Shown here: positions 42,984 to 52,701 of the stretch, in pieces
Numbering within the stretch: the first letter of the stretch is position 1
Layout of the letters: each line of letters begins with the position of its first letter
Assembly (NCBI GenBank): GCA_019307815.1
Contig: JAFDIV010000016.1
Coordinates: 1-64,000, forward strand
Length of the DNA: 64,000 nt
Direction of reading: 5' to 3'
Origin: Deltaproteobacteria bacterium
GTDB lineage: Bacteria; Desulfobacterota; DSM-4660; Desulfatiglandales; Desulfatiglandaceae
Notes under the pieces: model-generated
The model's input: only the letters and a program-made list of their open reading frames with translations
Told to the model about the DNA's origin: nothing
Database searches by the model: none
Position numbers and translations under genes: made by a program

Positions 42984-44324
42984 ATGAAATTTTTGATCAT
43001 AGGTGGAGATGCCGCTGGAATGAGTGCTGCCAGTCGGGCAAAGAGAAGAAGCCCTGACCTTGAAGTCATCGTGCTAGAGCAAACCATGGATGTATCCTAC
43101 AGTGCATGCGGAATGCCGTATAACCTTGCAGACCCTGACCGGCCTATGGACGACTTGGTTGTCCGGCCTGCCCACGTTTTCCGAGAAAAACAAAACATCG
43201 ACTTGCGGACCGGCCATAGGGCAGAACAGATAGACCGTAACTCCAAGAAGGTAAAAGGCACAAAAAGCGATGGCACGAAGTTCGAGCTCCCCTATGACAA
43301 ACTCCTCATTGCCACAGGCGCATCCCCCATCAAGCCGCCTATTGAAGGGATCCACAGTCCCGGTGTGATGTGCCTAAAACTCCTTGAAGACGGCCGCCGC
43401 ATCAAGTCTTTTGTCAAAGAAAATGGTGTATCGCGCGCGGTGATCATCGGTATGGGCTATATTGCCCTGGAGATGAGTGAGGCCCTCAGAGCGCGGGATA
43501 TCGAGGTTTCCATGGTGAAACCTCGACCTGTATTGCTTCCTTGGATGCATCCAGAGCTCTCGGCAGTGGTAAAAGAAGAGCTGGAACGACATGGCGTTTC
43601 GTTGTATCCCGGACACAGCATCCAGAAAATCGAAAGCTCCGACAGGGCCCTTAGAGTTATTTGTGATGATCTTGCTTTGGAAGGGCAAATGGTTCTGGTG
43701 GCTGTAGGTGTAAAGCCCAACAGTGAGCTAGCTGAAGAAGCAGACCTTTCCTTAGGGCCTTCACGCGCCATTGCAGTGGACAGACAACTGCGCACTTCTG
43801 ACCCGGATATCTACGCTGCGGGCGATTGTGCAGACGCCTTTCATGTGGTCACGGGAGAGCGTACCTGGGTACCCTTGGCCCTCCGGGCCAATAGGGCTGG
43901 CTGGGCCGTGGCCGACAATGTACTGGGCAAGGGTGTAGAATTGGATGGGATCGCCGGCACTGCTGTTTTTAAGGTATTTGATCTTCAGGTGGCGCGAACA
44001 GGCCTAAATGCGAAAGAAGCTGAGACGGCAGGCTTTGATCCAGCCCAAGTAGTGATCAAAAGCCGGAGCCGAGCACATGCCCACCCCGGCTCCTCCCCGA
44101 TTTTAGTGAACATGGTCTCTGACAGAAAGTCAGGCCGACTTCTGGGGGTTCAGATGGTGGGCAAGGAAGGGGTCGCCCATCGTATCAATGCTGCAGCAGT
44201 TGCACTCCATGCCAAAATGACCGTGGCCGATTTTGTCCAATGCGACTTGGCCTATGCACCTCCTTTCAGCCCTGTATGGGACCCGCTTCTGACAGCCGCC
44301 AATCAATTAATAAAACAAATGTAG
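42984..44324 (+). CDS. CoA-disulfide reductase/NADH oxidase-type flavoprotein
   Basis: A 446-residue pyridine nucleotide-disulfide oxidoreductase. The N-terminal FAD motif (IIGGDAAGMSAASRA) and the single redox-active cysteine C42 (YSACGMPY) define the CoA-disulfide reductase, NADH oxidase and NAD(P)H polysulfide reductase branch. A second dinucleotide motif IIGMGYIALEMSE and the FAD segment AAGDCAD follow. It could reduce CoA disulfides, polysulfide or oxygen using NAD(P)H. No rhodanese domain is fused. It is monocistronic, with AGAGGAGG upstream. Confidence 0.88.
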   Translation: MKFLIIGGDAAGMSAASRAKRRSPDLEVIVLEQTMDVSYSACGMPYNLADPDRPMDDLVVRPAHVFREKQNIDLRTGHRAEQIDRNSKKVKGTKSDGTKFELPYDKLLIATGASPIKPPIEGIHSPGVMCLKLLEDGRRIKSFVKENGVSRAVIIGMGYIALEMSEALRARDIEVSMVKPRPVLLPWMHPELSAVVKEELERHGVSLYPGHSIQKIESSDRALRVICDDLALEGQMVLVAVGVKPNSELAEEADLSLGPSRAIAVDRQLRTSDPDIYAAGDCADAFHVVTGERTWVPLALRANRAGWAVADNVLGKGVELDGIAGTAVFKVFDLQVARTGLNAKEAETAGFDPAQVVIKSRSRAHAHPGSSPILVNMVSDRKSGRLLGVQMVGKEGVAHRINAAAVALHAKMTVADFVQCDLAYAPPFSPVWDPLLTAANQLIKQM

Positions 44325-44342
44325 GCACACGGCCTTTCCCTT

Positions 44343-45137
44343 TCATGGTGCCTGTCTCGTCATCTCCCTTGCCAACAGTGCTGCGCCCAAGGCCCCCACT
44401 ACCTGGGGCTCTTGGGGAATATTCAATTTGGTTTTAAATAGCCTTTCCAGTACAGCCACCATTCCCTTGTTTTTTGCCACTCCGCCTGTAAACGTAATCT
44501 CACGGCGTATCCTCAAGCGTTTTGTCATCCTAAAGATCCGTCTGGCAATGGACTCATGGACACCTCGAATAATATCCTTCTTTTCAAGGCCGTCTGCAAT
44601 CAGTGAAATAACCTCAGACTCGGCAAAGACCGTGCACATACTGCTGATGGAAACCCCACGCTTCGCCTCCACCGAAAGATCCCCAAGCTGTGACAGTTCC
44701 GTCTCCAAGGCGTCAGCCATCACCTCTAGAAAGCGGCCAGTTCCCGCAGCACACCTGTCATTCATCACAAAATCAGTAACCTCCCCCCTACTATTAAGGG
44801 TAATCACCTTGCTGTCCTGGCCCCCTATGTCCACCACTGTACGGGTTTTAGGGAAAAGATAGTGCGCCCCTCTGGCATGACAGGTAATCTCTGTCACCTC
44901 CCTATGGGCAAAAGGGACCCTTAGCCTTCCATAACCGGTTGCAACGATATGCCGTACATCACTCCTGGATCTTTCCGCTTTGTCCAAGGCTTCTTGCAAG
45001 CAGGACTCGGCAGCCCTTAAGGGATTGGCTCCTGTCCTTCGTATGGCATAGGCTACGATACCACCATCAGACAAGAGCACGGCCTCGGCCGAAAGTGAAC
45101 CCACATCAATTCCTGCGTCTATTTTATTGTGCTGCAT
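44343..45137 (-). CDS. 2-Hydroxyacyl-CoA dehydratase activase (BadF/BcrA family ATPase)
   Basis: About 264 residues, ASKHA ATPase fold with the phosphate motif GIDVGSLSAEAV and DIGGQDSKV. The two cysteines that bridge the subunit-shared [4Fe-4S] cluster are present (NDRCAAGTG and SSMCTVFAESE). It uses ATP to inject a low-potential electron into the dehydratase encoded upstream. I chose the ATG at 45137, two bases after the stop of the dehydratase gene; the frame is open further upstream without support. Confidence 0.9.
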   Translation of the reverse strand: MQHNKIDAGIDVGSLSAEAVLLSDGGIVAYAIRRTGANPLRAAESCLQEALDKAERSRSDVRHIVATGYGRLRVPFAHREVTEITCHARGAHYLFPKTRTVVDIGGQDSKVITLNSRGEVTDFVMNDRCAAGTGRFLEVMADALETELSQLGDLSVEAKRGVSISSMCTVFAESEVISLIADGLEKKDIIRGVHESIARRIFRMTKRLRIRREITFTGGVAKNKGMVAVLERLFKTKLNIPQEPQVVGALGAALLAREMTRQAP

Positions 45138-45138
45138 T

Positions 45139-46401
45139 CTATCCCAGCATCTCCACAAAGGCCTGAAGCCTGGTCCTCGTTTGGCCCGGAAAATAGTTAT
45201 CAGGGTCTGCACCGTCTCCGTAAAGGATCATATATGGAACCCCTTGATCCTTTAGAAAATCCCCAATAATACTAGCACCTCCACAGCTCTGCCTGCAGCC
45301 CCAATGGGAAAAATGGATAACCCCATTGACTCGGTAATTGTTCACCATCTCCTTGACCGCACCAAGTCTCCTTTCCAAGGGCCCGGCCCATACATTGGAA
45401 AGGATCTTGTGGGCCAGTGAATCCAAAGGTTTCGTGGGATCAAAGGGAGGCCAGTACATATAGTTTGCCTCCTCAAAGCACACAGACACCCCCTGAGAGG
45501 ACAGGAATTGAAAGATATCGTTTTGATAGTAGGGACGTATATGGTGAAGCCACAAAACGCGATACCGTTCATTATCCAAATACCCCCTCTTCTTGGCAAC
45601 CCTGTCTTCCAGCTCCCGTGCAAGTATTGCAGAAAACCGTACTCCCCATGTAGAACCAGGTGAACAAAATCCCATTCCAGCCAAGTAGCTCAGGCCTTCA
45701 CTACCGGGAAACGGGGCAGGTATCGCCATCCTCAACCTATTGATCCTTACCATATACTTCCTCATGGTATTGGACAGGCCCACCACTTTGCACAGCTCTT
45801 CTTCAGATAAAGACACCGCCATCAGATCTACCATGTGAGCCAAGAGGTAACGCAACTGATCTGTAACATATCCGTGCGCCTCCGGCCCAGTGTCATAAGG
45901 GGGGTCCAGCAACAGGTGAGAACAGGCGTACCTCTGGGAGAGATAAGAAAAAAACTTGTTGGCCCCGTCGCACAGGTGACTTGAGGAAACAATCAAATCT
46001 GGCCGCGGTAGATACCCTTCTACTGCCAAGCCAAGGGCGCATCTATAAAAAGAACAGACATCAGTGGACATCATGGAATTGCCAATGGAAATGAAAGGAG
46101 GGGCCCAGCCAAGATAGGAAACCAATGCGGCAATGATTTCGGGTAAGATGGGGATAGCTCCCACAGCATAGGCCAGCTCTACAGGGGTAAAGGCACTCAT
46201 CCAGATAACCTTTTTTCTCTTGGAGCAAGCACTGCGCATCATCCAAATGAGATATCTGACCCAGATCTTATAAGCCCTGCTCTGCTCACGCAGATTTACG
46301 ATTTCCATGAGTGGGGCGAGGGACCAATAGGTCAAGGGATTGCGGACCACCCTTTTCAACGCCCTGTGTGAGATCTTTTCCTCTTCCCCTATCGTGGCCA
46401 T
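45139..46401 (-). CDS. 2-Hydroxyacyl-CoA dehydratase family subunit (HgdB-like)
   Basis: About 420 residues of the HgdB/FldC family of Fe-S dehydratase subunits, which dehydrate (R)-2-hydroxyacyl-CoA to enoyl-CoA after activation. Recognisable segments include SAFTPVELAYAVGAIP near the N-terminus, a cysteine in DVCSFYRCALG and the C-terminal HFSHWGCRQSCGG. The ATG at 46401 fits the family start; the frame is open to 46524 within the upstream gene but without a ribosome site. It lies between its partner subunit and the activase. Confidence 0.85.
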   Translation of the reverse strand: MATIGEEEKISHRALKRVVRNPLTYWSLAPLMEIVNLREQSRAYKIWVRYLIWMMRSACSKRKKVIWMSAFTPVELAYAVGAIPILPEIIAALVSYLGWAPPFISIGNSMMSTDVCSFYRCALGLAVEGYLPRPDLIVSSSHLCDGANKFFSYLSQRYACSHLLLDPPYDTGPEAHGYVTDQLRYLLAHMVDLMAVSLSEEELCKVVGLSNTMRKYMVRINRLRMAIPAPFPGSEGLSYLAGMGFCSPGSTWGVRFSAILARELEDRVAKKRGYLDNERYRVLWLHHIRPYYQNDIFQFLSSQGVSVCFEEANYMYWPPFDPTKPLDSLAHKILSNVWAGPLERRLGAVKEMVNNYRVNGVIHFSHWGCRQSCGGASIIGDFLKDQGVPYMILYGDGADPDNYFPGQTRTRLQAFVEMLG

Positions 46402-46420
46402 TTTCTGTGCCCTGCCATTG

Positions 46421-47539
46421 CTATCCAAAATTGGCCAACATCTCCAGAAAGGCCTGCACCCGTGTCCGTATTCCTCCCCCCAGACGCCCTCGGTACTCCC
46501 CTTCCAAAAACAGGATCGGGACATCTCTTTTTTGAAGTTTCTCCTTCAGTGCAGGAAATTCATATAGATAAGGATCACAGAACTTCAAAGCCCCATAGAT
46601 AAGCCCCTGGGCCCTTGTCTTTTCCACCTGCCTTAATAGAAATTTCGCCCGTGTGGCAGTATCCTTCATCCGGGCACAAGGGATCTTGCCAAGGTAGCTC
46701 TCGCTTAAGGCGTTGAGGATGTCCCCATCCAAGGGCACTTCTTGAACCATTCTTTCTGCCAGGCAACAGTCCACCCCTACTATGGTCCCGCCTAGCTCTT
46801 CTATAAGCTCAATAATCGAAGTACCATCTAAGATGGACCCAGTGACCAATACCCTGGGAGAAAACAGCTCCTTTTGTGTGCATTGCCCGGTTATCCTTAC
46901 AATCTCCTCCAAGGCATCATTAAAAAGCCGCCTGGGACCCTCCCATTCTTTCGAGAACAGGGCAAGCAGGGCGCTGTAACGAAGTCCAGGAACCCCCTGG
47001 ATATGATTCATTATCAATCTTTGATAAAGACGCCGCGTCCGATTTATCTCCTCTGTGGCTTGACGCAAAGAGTCCTCTGTAATCTCTGCTTTAAAATACT
47101 CTTCCAGAGCCCTGACAAAGGCCTGTAACCTGCCCCGAAAATAGGCAATTGCATTAGGGCTCCGTGTTCTGGGAACATCCAAAATAAAGGCAAAACCAGG
47201 GGGCATATAATGGCACCAGGCATCATAGAGCCTCCTCATCCCATCACAGGTATTCGCAACAATAATTCCAGACAATCCCTTGTATTCCCCGTCCATTGCC
47301 TTTCCCAAGCAGGCTCTCACATAGGGGCAAAAGTTGGGATCAAGGTATGCATCGGCCTTTTCCGAGGAGGGTTCTGGAAGGATTCGGGCCGGCGTAAGTC
47401 CTGCTGCCTCCACAATTTCAATAGGGATGTAAGTGCAGGTCCAGCCCACTGAAGCCACGGACTCGGCTCTACCGCCCTGTCTTCCTAGCTGGTCTAAGAT
47501 ATGTCGGATCACTTTCACAAAGGGGGCTGCTCTAGGCAA
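46421..47539 (-). CDS. 2-Hydroxyacyl-CoA dehydratase family subunit (HgdA/FldB-like)
   Basis: A 372-residue partner subunit with GWTCTYIPIEIVEAAGL near the N-terminus, FCPYVRACLG and NTCDGMRRLYDAW, placing [4Fe-4S] ligands in the usual positions. With the following subunit and the activase it makes a complete three-gene 2-hydroxyacyl-CoA dehydratase. The start is uncertain: TTG at 47539 lies only 3 bases after the stop of the receiver-PFK gene, and a GTG at 47518 is an alternative. Substrate (2-hydroxyglutaryl-, phenyllactyl-, lactyl- or isocaproyl-CoA type) cannot be told. Confidence 0.83.
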   Translation of the reverse strand: MPRAAPFVKVIRHILDQLGRQGGRAESVASVGWTCTYIPIEIVEAAGLTPARILPEPSSEKADAYLDPNFCPYVRACLGKAMDGEYKGLSGIIVANTCDGMRRLYDAWCHYMPPGFAFILDVPRTRSPNAIAYFRGRLQAFVRALEEYFKAEITEDSLRQATEEINRTRRLYQRLIMNHIQGVPGLRYSALLALFSKEWEGPRRLFNDALEEIVRITGQCTQKELFSPRVLVTGSILDGTSIIELIEELGGTIVGVDCCLAERMVQEVPLDGDILNALSESYLGKIPCARMKDTATRAKFLLRQVEKTRAQGLIYGALKFCDPYLYEFPALKEKLQKRDVPILFLEGEYRGRLGGGIRTRVQAFLEMLANFG

Positions 47540-47542
47540 ATA

Positions 47543-49030
47543 TTATCCCATTCCGTTCGTCCCTGTTAGCCTGTCAGACAAGACCAAGAGATCTTCCTCC
47601 ACCATATTGTCGGTATGGATTTCATTAAATGGAATGGCAAACTCCCGACCTGATCTTACAGCAGGCATCAACCTGGACGTTCCAGCCTTGAGGTATTGTG
47701 CCACATTGTATGCCATCCTTTGGGCCAGGGTGATATCCTGATTGTTAGGAGCCGCGCCCCTTATATCCCGGGAAAAGGGCTCGCAAATGACTCTCTGCTT
47801 GATTTCAATCCCGGTGGCCAGCAGTTCATGATAGAAATACTCGGCAGCATTCAGATCAAGACCCTTTGCCTCTCTTTCCTCTTTCTTGTAGCCCTCGGCC
47901 ACTACAATCACACACTCTTCCCGTTTGTTCAGGGCCTCAACCACCTTCTTGTGGTCGATCACACTATTGGGCAAGACGGCCAGGTGGGCCCTGGCCCCCA
48001 AACAGGAATGTAAGGCATGAAATCCACTCCTGGCTCCCATCATCTCCAAAATGTACGTTCGCTTGTGGGTTCTGGCATCTGCCATGTAACACCGAATCTT
48101 TTCAGAGCCCATCTCAATTCCTGTATGTTGTCCAATACACTCTGTGCCTGCGATGTCGCTGTCAATGGTGACAGGGATAAAAAAGACCTGAATAGAGGTA
48201 GGAAGCAAGTTACATAGGGCCTCGACACCCTTGAATGTGCCGTTTCCACCTATGGCAATAATGGCCCTTACCTTCCTGCGCTTGATGGTTTCGGCGGCCT
48301 TTTTTTGCACACTCTTTTTCACAAAATCCCTGTATCGCTCACTTCGAAGCTGGGCGCCTCTGGATTCGGAAAGGGGGGCTGCATGGAATACCCCTGGTAT
48401 ATGGTCTAGTTTCTTGAAAAGGTCTGGATCATAGACAAGCCGTACAAAATCATCGTCACTGCCCGTAACCAGAGATTTAAAGCCCTCTCGTGTGGCATAG
48501 GTTTCCCGGCCCATGGCCTCCAAATGATAGGTGATAAAGGCAGTCACAGGATTATACCCTGGCGCACAACCTCCGTCCTGAATAAGCAGCACGTCGATCT
48601 CCTCGAACATGCGTCTCTTTTCAAGGTCTGCCCTCTTTATATGGGAGGTAATCCTCTGGCCCACCTTTACTCGGGCAATGAGTTCGTCTGGATCAACAGG
48701 TTTGGTCAGATAGTCGTCTGCGCCTTCGCTTATGCACCGAATCTTGTCTTCCTTGGCCTCCCGTGCACTTACAATGATCACATAGATATCAGACAAATCG
48801 GATTCTGGATCTGCCTTGATAAATCGGCAAAGTTCCCGGCCATCCATCCGTGGCATCTCCAGATCACAGACCACAATGTCTGGAGGGGATTTCTTGATCA
48901 TCTCCATTGCCTCTGCGCCGTCGCAGGCCTCTTTGACCAAAAGGCCCGGCACGCTCCGCAATATCTTGGTATAAAGTTTGCGCGTAGAGGCCTCATCCTC
49001 CACCACCAGGATCCTGTATTTGTCCGTCAT
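47543..49030 (-). CDS. Response-regulator receiver fused to a phosphofructokinase-like domain
   Basis: A 495-residue two-domain protein. Residues 5-125 are a CheY-like receiver with the acidic pair E11/D12, phosphoacceptor D56 (VVCDLEMP), S88 and K110-P111. Residues 145-485 match the ATP/PPi 6-phosphofructokinase fold: GGCAPGYN near 153, GGNGT at 261-265 (canonical GGDGS), TIDSD at 288-292 (canonical TIDND, keeping the catalytic aspartate) and MGARSG at 331-336. No helix-turn-helix is present. Phosphorelay control of a sugar-phosphate kinase would be a novel link; loss of kinase activity and use as a sensor is an alternative. A good AGGAGGG precedes the ATG. It leads the dehydratase operon. 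Confidence 0.85.
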   Translation of the reverse strand: MTDKYRILVVEDEASTRKLYTKILRSVPGLLVKEACDGAEAMEMIKKSPPDIVVCDLEMPRMDGRELCRFIKADPESDLSDIYVIIVSAREAKEDKIRCISEGADDYLTKPVDPDELIARVKVGQRITSHIKRADLEKRRMFEEIDVLLIQDGGCAPGYNPVTAFITYHLEAMGRETYATREGFKSLVTGSDDDFVRLVYDPDLFKKLDHIPGVFHAAPLSESRGAQLRSERYRDFVKKSVQKKAAETIKRRKVRAIIAIGGNGTFKGVEALCNLLPTSIQVFFIPVTIDSDIAGTECIGQHTGIEMGSEKIRCYMADARTHKRTYILEMMGARSGFHALHSCLGARAHLAVLPNSVIDHKKVVEALNKREECVIVVAEGYKKEEREAKGLDLNAAEYFYHELLATGIEIKQRVICEPFSRDIRGAAPNNQDITLAQRMAYNVAQYLKAGTSRLMPAVRSGREFAIPFNEIHTDNMVEEDLLVLSDRLTGTNGMG

Positions 49031-49416
49031 AATCCCTCCTAATCTCAGACGCTCATACCCCTAATTTCTAGGCACCCATAAGTCTATATCGCCAGATTTG
49101 GGCTTCTACCTTAAACCGCAATTGACGCCCTGTCATCTTAAGGACAAGTCTTCTGACCTCCAGTAATATAAGATCTCTTGTTAGCTCTGATCAATTATCC
49201 CAAGTCAGGTGGATGACCCCCTGCACTTGCCAACCTAAAATACCACTATCCAGAGTCTGTTTAAACAAAAAAATTCAGAAATTCCAATAAGCTGACATCA
49301 TTCCGATTAAACTTGACCCTTCCCTTTTTTTGTGATAGGGAGGGCGTGCTTGTAATGTCAAAAGCGCGCTTGGCCCCTAAGCGCAAATTCCAAAAAAATA
49401 AAGGAGGTTGCAGCAA
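49031..49416. other. Divergent intergenic region upstream of formate-THF ligase
   Basis: A 386-base gap with no supportable gene. For the plus strand, TTGACC near 49315 followed by TAGGGA after about 17 bases is a weak candidate promoter, embedded in an imperfect inverted repeat (CCCTTCCCT and AGGGAGGG). AAGGAGG at 49401-49407 is the ribosome site of the ligase. For the minus strand, TAGGAGGG precedes the receiver-PFK gene. Confidence 0.5.
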
Positions 49417-51180
49417 ATGGCTTATGACGCAGTAAAGATGAAAGACTGGCAGATTTCAGAGGCTGCCGAGAAGAACATGCCTACATTTGAAGAGTGGCAG
49501 GAAAGACTTGGGCTCCAGAAGGATGAGGTCATTCCTTATGGCAGACTTTGCAAATTGGATTTCATGAAAATTATTGAAAGACTCAAGGACAAGCCAGACG
49601 GCAAATATATTGAAGTGACCGCCATCACACCCACCCCTCTCGGAGAAGGGAAAAGTACCACTTCAGTGGGCCTAATGGAAGGTATGGGAAAACTCGGGCT
49701 GAACGTTGGCGGTGCCCTCAGGCAACCCTCTGGTGGACCTACCATGAATATCAAAGGGACTGCAGCAGGAGGCGGAAACGCCCTTCTCATCCCCATGACT
49801 GAGTTTTCTATGGGCCTTACCGGTGACATCAACGATATTATGAACGCCCACAACCTGGCCATGGTGGCCCTCACAGCCCGCATGCAGCACGAGCGAAATT
49901 ATACTGACGAGCAACTTCAGAGGCTCACCGGCATGAGGCGTCTGAATATAGACCCAACCCGTGTTGAATTCGGTTGGATCATTGACTTCTGCGCCCAGGC
50001 CCTTCGTAACATCATTATTGGCATAGGTGGCCGTTATGACGGATTCACTATGCAGTCCAAGTTCGGAATCGCCGTGTCATCAGAACTTATGGCAATACTC
50101 TCTATTGTTACAGACCTGGCCGACCTTCGTAAGAGACTAGGCGAAATCACCCTGGCATTTGACAAAACCGGCAATGCTGTTTACACCAAGGATCTGGAAG
50201 TGGACGGTGCCATGACCGCCTGGATGCGCAACACCATTAATCCTACTTTGATGTGTACTGTGGAGTATCAGCCTTGCATGGTGCACGCTGGGCCTTTCGC
50301 CAATATTGCAGTTGGCCAGTCATCCATAATTGCCGACAGGATCGGCCTCAAGATGTTTGATTACCATATAACCGAGAGCGGTTTTGGTGCAGATATTGGA
50401 TTTGAGAAATTCTGGAACGTTAAGTGCCGTTACAGTGGCCTGAAACCACACGTTTCCGTTCTGACCACCACCATTAGGGCCCTTAAGATGCACGGGGGCG
50501 GGCCAAAGGTGGTAGCGGGTCTGCCACTGGATGAATCATACACCAAAGAAAACCTTGAATTACTGGAAAAGGGAATCCCGAACATGGTGCACCATATCAA
50601 TACCATACGTAAAGCAGGAATCAATCCTGTGGTTTGCATTAATGCCTTCCATACGGATACCAAAGATGAAATTGCCATGGTCCGGAAGTATGCAGAAGAG
50701 GCTAGTGCACGATGTGCTGTGTCGACCCACTGGGCGGACGGCGGTGACGGGGCCATTGAATTCGCTGAGGCCGTGAAAGAGGCCTGTGAGGAAGAGAATG
50801 AATTCAAGTTCCTCTATCCGCTGGAGATGAAGCTAAGGGACCGTGTGGAAATCATCGCCAAGGAAGTTTACGGGGCCGATGGTGTAACCTGGACGCCAGA
50901 GGCGGAGGCAAAGGCCAAGATGCTTGAGTCGGATCCCAAATACGACGATTTCGCCACCATGATGGTAAAGACTCATCTCAGCCTCAGCCATGATCCAGCC
51001 CTCAAGGGTGTCCCGAAAGGCTGGACATTGCCCATCCGGGATGTGTTGATTTACTCTGGCGCCAAGTTCCTTTGCCCATGCGCCGGAACCATTAGCCTGA
51101 TGCCCGGTACCAGCTCCAATCCTGCATTCAGGCGTGTTGATGTGGATGTAAAGACCGGTAAGGTGATGGGACTGTTCTAA
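49417..51180 (+). CDS. fhs: Formate--tetrahydrofolate ligase
   Basis: A 587-residue enzyme, normal length for the family. The phosphate-binding loop [11 protein letters not shown], the folate segment [29 protein letters not shown] and [10 protein letters not shown] near the C-terminus are diagnostic. It makes 10-formyl-tetrahydrofolate from formate, THF and ATP and works in the methyl branch of the Wood-Ljungdahl pathway or in one-carbon assimilation. The ATG at 49417 lies 9 bases after AAGGAGG; the TTG at 49408 abuts it and is too close to be used. It is monocistronic, closed by a terminator. Confidence 0.97.
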   Translation: MAYDAVKMKDWQISEAAEKNMPTFEEWQERLGLQKDEVIPYGRLCKLDFMKIIERLKDKPDGKYIEVTAITPTPLGEGKSTTSVGLMEGMGKLGLNVGGALRQPSGGPTMNIKGTAAGGGNALLIPMTEFSMGLTGDINDIMNAHNLAMVALTARMQHERNYTDEQLQRLTGMRRLNIDPTRVEFGWIIDFCAQALRNIIIGIGGRYDGFTMQSKFGIAVSSELMAILSIVTDLADLRKRLGEITLAFDKTGNAVYTKDLEVDGAMTAWMRNTINPTLMCTVEYQPCMVHAGPFANIAVGQSSIIADRIGLKMFDYHITESGFGADIGFEKFWNVKCRYSGLKPHVSVLTTTIRALKMHGGGPKVVAGLPLDESYTKENLELLEKGIPNMVHHINTIRKAGINPVVCINAFHTDTKDEIAMVRKYAEEASARCAVSTHWADGGDGAIEFAEAVKEACEEENEFKFLYPLEMKLRDRVEIIAKEVYGADGVTWTPEAEAKAKMLESDPKYDDFATMMVKTHLSLSHDPALKGVPKGWTLPIRDVLIYSGAKFLCPCAGTISLMPGTSSNPAFRRVDVDVKTGKVMGLF

Positions 51181-51212
51181 TAGAACCTTAACAGCAAGGA
51201 AATACAAAAGAG

Positions 51213-51240
51213 AAGGGCCCCAAAGGGGGCCCTTTTCTTA
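51213..51240 (+). terminator. Rho-independent terminator of fhs
   Basis: AAGGGCCCC, an AAA loop and GGGGGCCCTT form a GC-rich stem followed by TTCTTA. It lies 33 bases after the fhs stop and, since the next gene is convergent, probably serves only fhs efficiently. Confidence 0.88.
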
Positions 51241-51270
51241 TTCCCGGTGCAATCGGTAGCTGGAATCGGT

Positions 51271-51975
51271 TCACTTTTCACTGTGTTGTGCGTTCAGGGA
51301 AATGCCACGGTGGGTAGAGGCTTCAATGGTGGTCAAAAGGTATATACCGTCCTCCTCTATAACCTTTAGGCCATAAAAGCGGATGGTTTCCGTCATGGGC
51401 CGGCCGAGCAAAAAGTCCAGGTCTGCTGGGTCAAGCTTCAATCTTTCCACTACAAGGAAGCGGAGTTTGTGGTCATATCGGAGAAGCCCTATGACTTTTT
51501 CCACTGCTTTCTCTCCCTCAGCCTCTATCTTACGGATCCATTTTTCAAGCTCCTCATAAGAACACCGCCTCTCCTGCTCCTCCAAAAGCCTCAAAAGGGA
51601 AGGATCTTTGAGTACATCCCTTCTACTCAATTTGGGGGTACGGTAGAGGCGAAAAAATTCACTGTTGTCCTGGCAAAACAAGGCCACACATTGTGCTGGC
51701 CTGTATGGATAAATGGTACAGGCCCTGTTAACCGGGTCATAAAAGATACACCCTCCCTTTTCCCCTTTCTCACGCACCTTTATCATCTCTTCGGGGACCT
51801 TTCGGAGCCTTTGTTCTATATTGTCCCACACATACTCGCCTTTGCGGATGGTATAAAGGAAGGATGTATCAATCTGCCGTTTTTTGACCAAGGTAAGATC
51901 TTTTTTGTGGAGGGTGGGAGATGAACTGATGCAACACCTCCCACATCGTTTGCATGTAAGTCGATCTCTACTCAT
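51271..51975 (-). CDS. YkgJ-family cysteine cluster protein
   Basis: A 234-residue protein opening with C8-x2-C11-x2-C14-C15 (CKRCGRCC), followed by GCIFYD and CTIYPYRPAQC, the YkgJ/Fe-S cluster-binding family pattern. Function in the family is poorly known; metal or Fe-S cluster binding is likely. It starts 8 bases after the end of the PhoU-like gene, on the same strand, so the phosphate permease, PhoU-like and YkgJ genes may form one transcript. Confidence 0.85.
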   Translation of the reverse strand: MSRDRLTCKRCGRCCISSSPTLHKKDLTLVKKRQIDTSFLYTIRKGEYVWDNIEQRLRKVPEEMIKVREKGEKGGCIFYDPVNRACTIYPYRPAQCVALFCQDNSEFFRLYRTPKLSRRDVLKDPSLLRLLEEQERRCSYEELEKWIRKIEAEGEKAVEKVIGLLRYDHKLRFLVVERLKLDPADLDFLLGRPMTETIRFYGLKVIEEDGIYLLTTIEASTHRGISLNAQHSEK

Positions 51976-51982
51976 CCTTTAT

Positions 51983-52648
51983 TCATCTAGCGATCATGGC
52001 TCTCATTCGATCCGAGGCATTCTCTGCATGATCCGCTATGCTACCCACAATTTCAGCAAGCCGGATCAGATGAAAAACGGCAAGTGTTTCTTTTATGTTC
52101 ATAAATATCTTTTGCTTCAATTCCCTTTCCAAAATATCCGCCTCTTTTTCGTGTTGGCGTATATCTCGTATCAAGCTCTTCATTTTTGCACGTTGCTTTT
52201 CACTACCGCTCCGAAAGTAATCTGTGGCCATTCTCACCAAGTCTGAAAGCTTTTCGATAGGGGGAATCACGGCGTCAACCAGTGCCATAAACTCCTCAAC
52301 GATTTCACTGGGGACACTGCTGGGTCTGAAGGAAAGCCAAAACAGGGCCTCTTCCACCTCGTCCAAGACCTTGTCCTGTTCCCTCAAGTATTGGAAAAAC
52401 TCAAACTTATCCACTGGCATGAGAATGCCTCTGGGCAAATGATTTCTAATATTTCGTTTAATGGCATCTGCCTCGCTTTCAAGGCGGGCCACTTCATCAG
52501 TCAACGTCTCAAACTCGGCACAGTGATCCTTGATATGGCACTCTGCAGCCCTCTTGAACATTTGTGCGCATTCCCTCACCTTGTCCGCATGGCGTTGCAG
52601 ATTCTGGAAAGGAGACCGATAAAAAATCGAGCTAAGTAAAAAACGCAT
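51983..52648 (-). CDS. PhoU-like DUF47 (TIGR00153) family protein
   Basis: A 221-residue all-helical protein with two PhoU-like three-helix halves, including RNHLPRGILMPVDKFEFFQYLREQD, characteristic of DUF47 proteins that accompany Pit-type phosphate permeases and are thought to regulate them. It follows the permease gene by about 50 bases, the expected arrangement. Conserved acidic residues (E, D in the helices) probably hold metal clusters as in PhoU. Confidence 0.88.
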   Translation of the reverse strand: MRFLLSSIFYRSPFQNLQRHADKVRECAQMFKRAAECHIKDHCAEFETLTDEVARLESEADAIKRNIRNHLPRGILMPVDKFEFFQYLREQDKVLDEVEEALFWLSFRPSSVPSEIVEEFMALVDAVIPPIEKLSDLVRMATDYFRSGSEKQRAKMKSLIRDIRQHEKEADILERELKQKIFMNIKETLAVFHLIRLAEIVGSIADHAENASDRMRAMIAR

Positions 52649-52701
52649 GATTTTCCCCCGTTTTTGGTTCCCGTTACCCCCTCTTGGAAAGGATCGCCAC
52701 G

